Shown: piece after piece, positions 59,452 to 64,000 of the stretch | How the letters are laid out: each line of letters begins with the position of its first letter | How positions within the stretch are numbered: position 1 is the stretch's first letter | NCBI GenBank assembly: GCA_900208305.1 | Contig: OAPG01000011.1 | Coordinates: 372,001-436,000 of the forward strand | Direction: 5' to 3' | Source: Melanopsichium pennsylvanicum | Lineage: Eukaryota; Basidiomycota; Ustilaginomycetes; Ustilaginales | Length of the DNA stretch: 64,000 nt | Translations under genes and position numbers: made by a program | The notes under the pieces: generated by a model | What the model saw: the letters and a program-made list of their open reading frames with translations, nothing else | Told to the model about the DNA's origin: nothing | Database searches by the model: none

Positions 59452-62400
59452 AACCTAAGCCAGCTCCGGGTGCTCGCTGCAGCATTCTGGGCAGCCCACC
59501 GGACCGACACTCCCGTCGTGGAGCAAGAGGGATCCGTTCTCCGGATCCATCGACACCCTACCTTACCAACCTACAAATGCTTGGTAAGCGTCGGCGACAC
59601 GCAAGGCCTCGCCTTGCTCGATACCGGCGCCACCGCCTCGTTCATTACTCCCGAAATGGTCGCAACGGCCAACATTCCTACCCACTCCCTCCGTAAATCC
59701 GTCCACGCCACATTCCTCCAGGGCATGTCGGCCGCCATCAGTCGCCACGCGGCGGTGGATATCATCATCAACAACCACTGCATCACCTCACGCCACCGAC
59801 TCTTCATCACCCCCATGACCTCCCACGACGTGCTGTTGGGGATGGATTGGATCGAGGCCGCCAGGCCGGAGCCAAACTATACCCTCCGTACGTGGGACCT
59901 CCGGGTCCCCCACACCGTCACGGTGCCCTCCAACCCCAAAATCGAAAAGAACGAACTCCACAACTTGGTCGGCCGGCGACAGCTGGTCTCCACTGAGGAG
60001 GACCTGCTGGTCCTCCCAGAACCGGAAGAGGAGCTACTGCCCCTCCGAGCTTCCGCGACCGACCTCGCCGCCCTACCGCCAGAATACCGCAAGTACGCCG
60101 ACGTCTTCGACGCCAAGAGGGCCGACCAACTGCCTCCCCACCGCCCACACGACCACGAGATCAACCTGGAGGCTGGCAAAACCCCTCCCTACGGCGCACT
60201 CTACTCCCTGTCGCACCGCGAACAAGAGGAGCTCCGGAACTACCTCCGGAAGATGCAGGCCATTGGCTTCATCCGACCGTCGAGTAGCCAAGCTGCCGCG
60301 CCCCTCCTCTTTGTACCAAAGAAGGACGGTCGCCTCCGGCCGTGTGTGGACTACCGCGCCCTCAACGCCATCACCGTCAAGGACCGCTACCCGATCCCTC
60401 TCATCTCCAAACACCTTGATCGGCTGGCGACGGCCAAGATCTTCACTAAATTCGATCTGAAGGGTGCCTACAACCTCCTCCGGATCGCCCCCGGCCACGA
60501 GTGGAAGACCGCATTCCGCATGCGCTACGGCAGCTACGAATACCTCGTCATGCCGTTCGGCCTCTGCAACGCTCCGGCGACCTTCCAGCGGCTCATGAAC
60601 CACGTGCTGTCGGATCTCTTAGACGTGTCTGTCATCGTATATCTGGACAACATCCTAGTCTTCTCCGACAACGAGGCCGACCACCACCACCACGTCTGCC
60701 AAGTGCTGGATCGATTACGGAAGCATCAGCTGTATTGCGCTCCGGACAAATGCGAATTCCACACCGCCTCCGTCGAGTTCCTTGGCTACCTCGTCAGCCC
60801 CAACGGCCTCTCCATGGACCCGACCAAGGTCAGTACAGTCTTGGAGTGGCCGCCACCACAGTCGATCCGACAGATCCAAGTCTTCCTCAGATTCGCCAAC
60901 TTCTACCGTCGCTTCATCCGCCACTATTCTCGTGTAGCGGCCCCCCTCACCGACCTCCTGAAAGGAGGAGCCTCCGGAAAGGTAGATCTGCCCCCGGAAG
61001 CAACGGCAGCCTTCAACCGGCTGAAAGAAGCGTTCACCTCTGCCCCTATCCTCCGACACTTCTCTCCAACGCTCTACACCGTCGTCAAAACAGACGCGAG
61101 CGATGCTGTGGTAGCCGCCGTGCTGTTGCAGTGGCACCCACAGCCGGGCGCCGACGCGAGCGCCGAGCCCAACAGCCGCTCGCACACCCTCCACCCTGTG
61201 GCATACTGGTCGCGAAAGATGATCCCGGCGGAGCATAACTACGAAATCCACGACAAGGAACTCCTGGCTATCGTAGACGCCTGCGGCGCTTGGAGACACT
61301 ACCTCCATGGCCTCACCCGACCGTTCCTCATTTACACCGACCACCAGGCGCTCCAGTATTTTCAGACGAAGCGACAACTCAACCGTCGCCAAGCCCGCTG
61401 GCAAGCCGACCTGGCTGAGTTCGACTTCGTCCTCCACTACCGTCCGGGTAAGGAGGCCGTCCGCCCCAACGCTCTGAGTCGCCGGCACGACTTGTTCCCC
61501 GACGGACCGTCGCGCCCAGACCCCGCCAACCAAGCCACTCTCCTCCCTGCAAACTTGTTTGCAAGGGCAGCCGGCGTACACTCCTCGGACCCCTTGCCTA
61601 CGGAGTGGATCGAAACCCTCCGGAAAGCAGCCAACCTCCCCCCAAACATTGCCGTCCGCGATGGTGTCCCGTACACCACAGAGGGTCACGTCTACCTGCC
61701 ACCCCAATTACGGGACAAGGCACTCCACCTACTGCACGACCACCCTACGGCGGGACATCCTGGCCGCAAGACAACCCTCCATCTCCTCCGTCAACGTTTT
61801 TACTGGCCAACCATGGTGCAGGACACCGACAGCTATGTCGCCTCTTGCGCGGCCTGTCGAAGGGCAAAACACCCCCGTCACAAACCCCACGGCTACCTTC
61901 TCCCGTCGGTCCCTCCCGATCGGCCGTGGTCCACTATTACCATGGACCACATCACTGACCTCCCGCCCTCCCTTGCCAACGGCACCACCTACAACTCCAT
62001 TCTCGTAGTTGTCGACCGCCTCACCAAGTTTGTGGTCTTCATTCCTGCAAACAAAAATGATACGGCGGAGACGTTGGCGTACCAGCTCCACCGCTACGTC
62101 TTTTCATACTTTGGCCTCCCGGACACCATTGTATCTGACCAAGGAACCACGTTTGTAGCTTCCGTTTGGACGGAACTCCTCCGGGCCCTCCGGATTAAAG
62201 GGTCTTACTCGTCGGCCTACCACCCTCAGACAAATGGCCAGACCGAGCGAGCCAACCAGACGCTGGAGTTGTTCCTCCGCTTCTATACGGCCTACGACCA
62301 CAGCAACTGGGCAACCCTCCTCCCGACAGCCCAACTCGCGCTGAACCAAAGACCGTCGGCGACAACAACCATCGCCCCGGCTATAGCTTGCTTCACGTTT

Positions 62401-62976
62401 GCACCTCGGGCACACCCCTCCATCCCCCCGGCCACCTCCAACGTTCCGTCGGCGGATAGAGTGCGGGTGTGCCAGGACGCCATTGCCAAAGCCAACCTTG
62501 CCGTCGCGAAGTGGTTTAACCGTCGCAGGAGCGACGTCTCGTTCCGCCGGGGGGACCTGGTGCTCCTCCGTACCAAGCACCTCCGCAGCGACCGACCCTC
62601 CCACAAGCTCTCCAACCCCCTCGCCGGCCCGTTCAAAGTCGACGAGGTGATTAGCGACCGAGCCTACCGACTCCTCCTGCCTCCGTCGTGGAAGGTCCAC
62701 CCCGTCTTTCACGTACAGATGCTGGAGCCATACCCCGACGGAGTCAGGGAGTCCAGCAACGCCCCCCAACCGACTACTCTGGAGGACGACTACGCCGATT
62801 TCGAAGTCGAGGGCGTATTGGACTCCCGCCGCCGCGCCGGACGCCTACAGTACAAGGTCTCCTGGGTAGGGTACCCCCCAAGCTGGGTCCCGGCGGAAGA
62901 CGTGGACCGCGCCCTGGATCTGGTTGCTGCGTACCACGCCGCGAACCCGACCAAGCCGGCTCCTACCCGGCGTTAG
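59413..62976 (+). CDS. Retrotransposon Pol polyprotein with chromodomain
   Basis: About 1187 codons entered by -1 frameshift. Protease: LLDTGATASFITPEM (about 59610-59660). RT (about 60150-60850): KKDGRLRPCVDYRALNAITV, FDLKGAYNLLRI, and the active-site box YLDN at 60640-60651, where YxDD is usual. RNase H: VKTDASDAVVAAVLLQ, NYEIHDKELLAIVDACGAWR, IYTDHQALQYF. Integrase: zinc motif H-x4-H ... CAAC (HDHPTAGHP; SCAACRRAKHPRHK), then D at 61945 (MDHITD), D at 62137 (VSDQGTTF) and E at 62245 (NGQTERANQTLE), a D-D(35)E spacing. The chromodomain is at about 62790-62930 (GVLDSRRRAGRLQYKVSWVG; WVPAEDV). The frame is intact to TAG at 62974-62976. Apart from the N in YLDN, it looks coding-competent. Confidence 0.93.
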   Translation, partial: LRVDGFLRSEPIDNLSQLRVLAAAFWAAHRTDTPVVEQEGSVLRIHRHPTLPTYKCLVSVGDTQGLALLDTGATASFITPEMVATANIPTHSLRKSVHATFLQGMSAAISRHAAVDIIINNHCITSRHRLFITPMTSHDVLLGMDWIEAARPEPNYTLRTWDLRVPHTVTVPSNPKIEKNELHNLVGRRQLVSTEEDLLVLPEPEEELLPLRASATDLAALPPEYRKYADVFDAKRADQLPPHRPHDHEINLEAGKTPPYGALYSLSHREQEELRNYLRKMQAIGFIRPSSSQAAAPLLFVPKKDGRLRPCVDYRALNAITVKDRYPIPLISKHLDRLATAKIFTKFDLKGAYNLLRIAPGHEWKTAFRMRYGSYEYLVMPFGLCNAPATFQRLMNHVLSDLLDVSVIVYLDNILVFSDNEADHHHHVCQVLDRLRKHQLYCAPDKCEFHTASVEFLGYLVSPNGLSMDPTKVSTVLEWPPPQSIRQIQVFLRFANFYRRFIRHYSRVAAPLTDLLKGGASGKVDLPPEATAAFNRLKEAFTSAPILRHFSPTLYTVVKTDASDAVVAAVLLQWHPQPGADASAEPNSRSHTLHPVAYWSRKMIPAEHNYEIHDKELLAIVDACGAWRHYLHGLTRPFLIYTDHQALQYFQTKRQLNRRQARWQADLAEFDFVLHYRPGKEAVRPNALSRRHDLFPDGPSRPDPANQATLLPANLFARAAGVHSSDPLPTEWIETLRKAANLPPNIAVRDGVPYTTEGHVYLPPQLRDKALHLLHDHPTAGHPGRKTTLHLLRQRFYWPTMVQDTDSYVASCAACRRAKHPRHKPHGYLLPSVPPDRPWSTITMDHITDLPPSLANGTTYNSILVVVDRLTKFVVFIPANKNDTAETLAYQLHRYVFSYFGLPDTIVSDQGTTFVASVWTELLRALRIKGSYSSAYHPQTNGQTERANQTLELFLRFYTAYDHSNWATLLPTAQLALNQRPSATTTIAPAIACFTFAPRAHPSIPPATSNVPSADRVRVCQDAIAKANLAVAKWFNRRRSDVSFRRGDLVLLRTKHLRSDRPSHKLSNPLAGPFKVDEVISDRAYRLLLPPSWKVHPVFHVQMLEPYPDGVRESSNAPQPTTLEDDYADFEVEGVLDSRRRAGRLQYKVSWVGYPPSWVPAEDVDRALDLVAAYHAANPTKPAPTRR

Positions 62977-63158
62977 GCACGGATACAAGCGACGGTTGCC
63001 GTCGGGAGACCCCCCGCCGGAGCCAAAACCCCTCCGGTCCCCGACCTCTTGGGTAGGAGACCCGGTCGGGCTCCTCTCACCCCCACTCCCACACACGGAC
63101 ACACACACACGCAAGCGACAGAAAAGAAAACAAGTGCATTCGAGGAGGGGCCCCGGGG
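62977..63158. other. Post-pol spacer
   Basis: Between the pol stop and the end of the antisense gene. It contains an (AC)n stretch at about 63094-63110. No polypurine tract can be placed without the 3' LTR. Confidence 0.4.
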
Positions 63159-64000
63159 CTAGTCCCTCAGGAAGCCCTCCAACCACGCCCAGACCACGTC
63201 CACCTGCTGTCGCGTGTTCTGCGACAGTTGCTGGATCTCGCTGATCCGGCGGAGCTCTCGCTTGCCGCCGGTCCTCAGCGACTCTGTCAGCAACAGCGCA
63301 GCCACGTCGGCCAGCCCCTGTTGAAATAACTCAGTCCCCTCCTGCACCCCGTGGAAGAGGGACTTGGCACGCCTTACGGCCGCACCCAGGTCCCCCAGGC
63401 CCGTAGCGGACTCCCCCGGCTGGCCTTGGGCCCGCGCCCGAGTGCGGCGCCGCTCTCGGGCAGCCTCGGCTGGACGGTCGGGGCGGGACCTAGCTCGCTT
63501 GCGAGCCGCCTCCCGCTCCCGACCCACCGCGCCCACCCGAGCCACCTCCTCCCTCAATTCCTCCTCCGAATCCGGGATCTCGCCAAGTGTCCTCAGCGAC
63601 AACCTGACGTTGGGGTGGGGGCGGCAACGCCGACCGACCCCTCCGGACCTCCACCTCGCAAGCAAGCACGCGTAAACCCTCATTCGGAGGGGACCTTGGG
63701 CGCCGCCAAGTGGTGGGACTGTCGAGGAAAACAAAAGGAAAAACAAGGGTCAGCCGACCACCCAAGACATTGCGACAGACGCCCGACGGAAATACTTACT
63801 GCGCATATCCGCGTCGCAGGGCTGCCTGTGCTGCCCCTGACACCGACGGCAGCGGAGATCGCCTCCTGCCCGCTCACAGGCAACGCCGGCGCATACGCAG
63901 GCGTAGCAATCGCCCCACGTCTCGGCCCATAGCGGGGCAAGGTCTGTCGTATCGGCCACAGAAACACAAACGTCAGTAGCGATCCCAATCAACACAGCAA
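63159..64000 (-). CDS. Antisense cysteine-rich accessory gene of the retrotransposon (partial, spliced)
   Basis: Exon 1 runs from beyond the window to 63800 and exon 2 from 63718 to the stop at 63159. The 81-bp intron has a GTAAGT donor (63799-63794) and a GACAG acceptor, and joins phase 1 into one continuous frame. Exon 1 carries clustered Cys: CYACVCAGVACER, then RCRRCQGQHRQPC, suggesting paired metal-binding knuckles. Exon 2 is Arg-rich and basic, with a likely coiled coil (IPDSEEELREEVARVGAVGR) and ends ISEIQQLSQNTRQQVDVVWA. I do not recognise a family. It lies within the element, downstream of pol and on the opposite strand, so it is likely carried by the transposon and driven from the 3' side. 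The start lies outside the window or lacks an ATG here. Confidence 0.55.

Larger units (their letters stand above)
57760..64000 (+). mobile_element. Ty3/gypsy chromovirus-type LTR retrotransposon (right end cut off)
   Basis: The element starts with a TG...CA LTR, followed by gag, a -1 frameshift site, pol (protease, RT, RNase H, integrase, chromodomain) and an antisense gene. The order RT-RNase H-integrase places it in Ty3/gypsy (Metaviridae), and the C-terminal chromodomain in the chromoviruses. The 3' LTR is not reached before 64000, so element length and the second target duplication are unknown. The base before the LTR is preceded by ATCAG (57755-57759), the candidate 5' target copy. The internal region is GC-rich, in contrast to the AT-rich relic DNA to its left. 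Confidence 0.93.

Overview
The window looks like a chromosome segment from a basidiomycete fungus, most probably a smut of the Ustilaginales. Genes are dense and on both strands, many long genes are intronless, the few introns are short (77-140 bp) with GT(A/G)AGT donors, and the conserved proteins are of fungal type. The genus is an inference; no marker here fixes it.

Layout. 1-270 is the 3' end of a NEM1 phosphatase gene. 271-2273 is a low-GC island with one unexplained open frame. 2274-49330 is a housekeeping block: SEC1(-), PAT1(+), a coilin-like gene(-), FAD1(+), PRP3(-), POM152(-), a RING-H2 ligase(+), FES1(-), a hypothetical gene(+), CCT5(-), a fatty-acid elongase(+), PP2A catalytic subunit(-), a four-exon complex I NDUFB8-type subunit(+), a decayed PF02230-type hydrolase(-), the 46-residue OST4(-), a hypothetical gene(+), a MutY glycosylase(+), mitochondrial ribosomal mL57(-), eIF3g(+), five-exon V-ATPase subunit E(-) and a YRB2/RanBP3-like Ran-binding protein(+). 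A glycogen debranching enzyme gene (GDB1, -) follows at 49331-54046. The genes do not form one pathway. They are core functions in secretion, mRNA decay, splicing, nuclear pores, chaperones, mitochondria, translation and DNA repair, mostly arranged as divergent or convergent pairs.

From about 55.5 kb the window is transposon territory. A Tc1/mariner-like transposase relic is split by an inverted solo LTR with a matching AGCTC target duplication. Further on, a Ty3/gypsy chromovirus begins with a 432-bp LTR (57760-58191) and runs off the right edge. It has gag, a -1 frameshift signal (GGGAAAC, 5-nt spacer, 12-bp hairpin), pol with protease, RT, RNase H, integrase and chromodomain, and an antisense two-exon cysteine-rich gene after pol.

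The most notable observations are the gag-pol recoding signal, the antisense accessory gene, a possible self-priming site, the nested insertion, a GC-AG intron plus a 13-nt last exon in the V-ATPase gene, and a family of GTACAGTA/TACTGTAC hairpins between genes.
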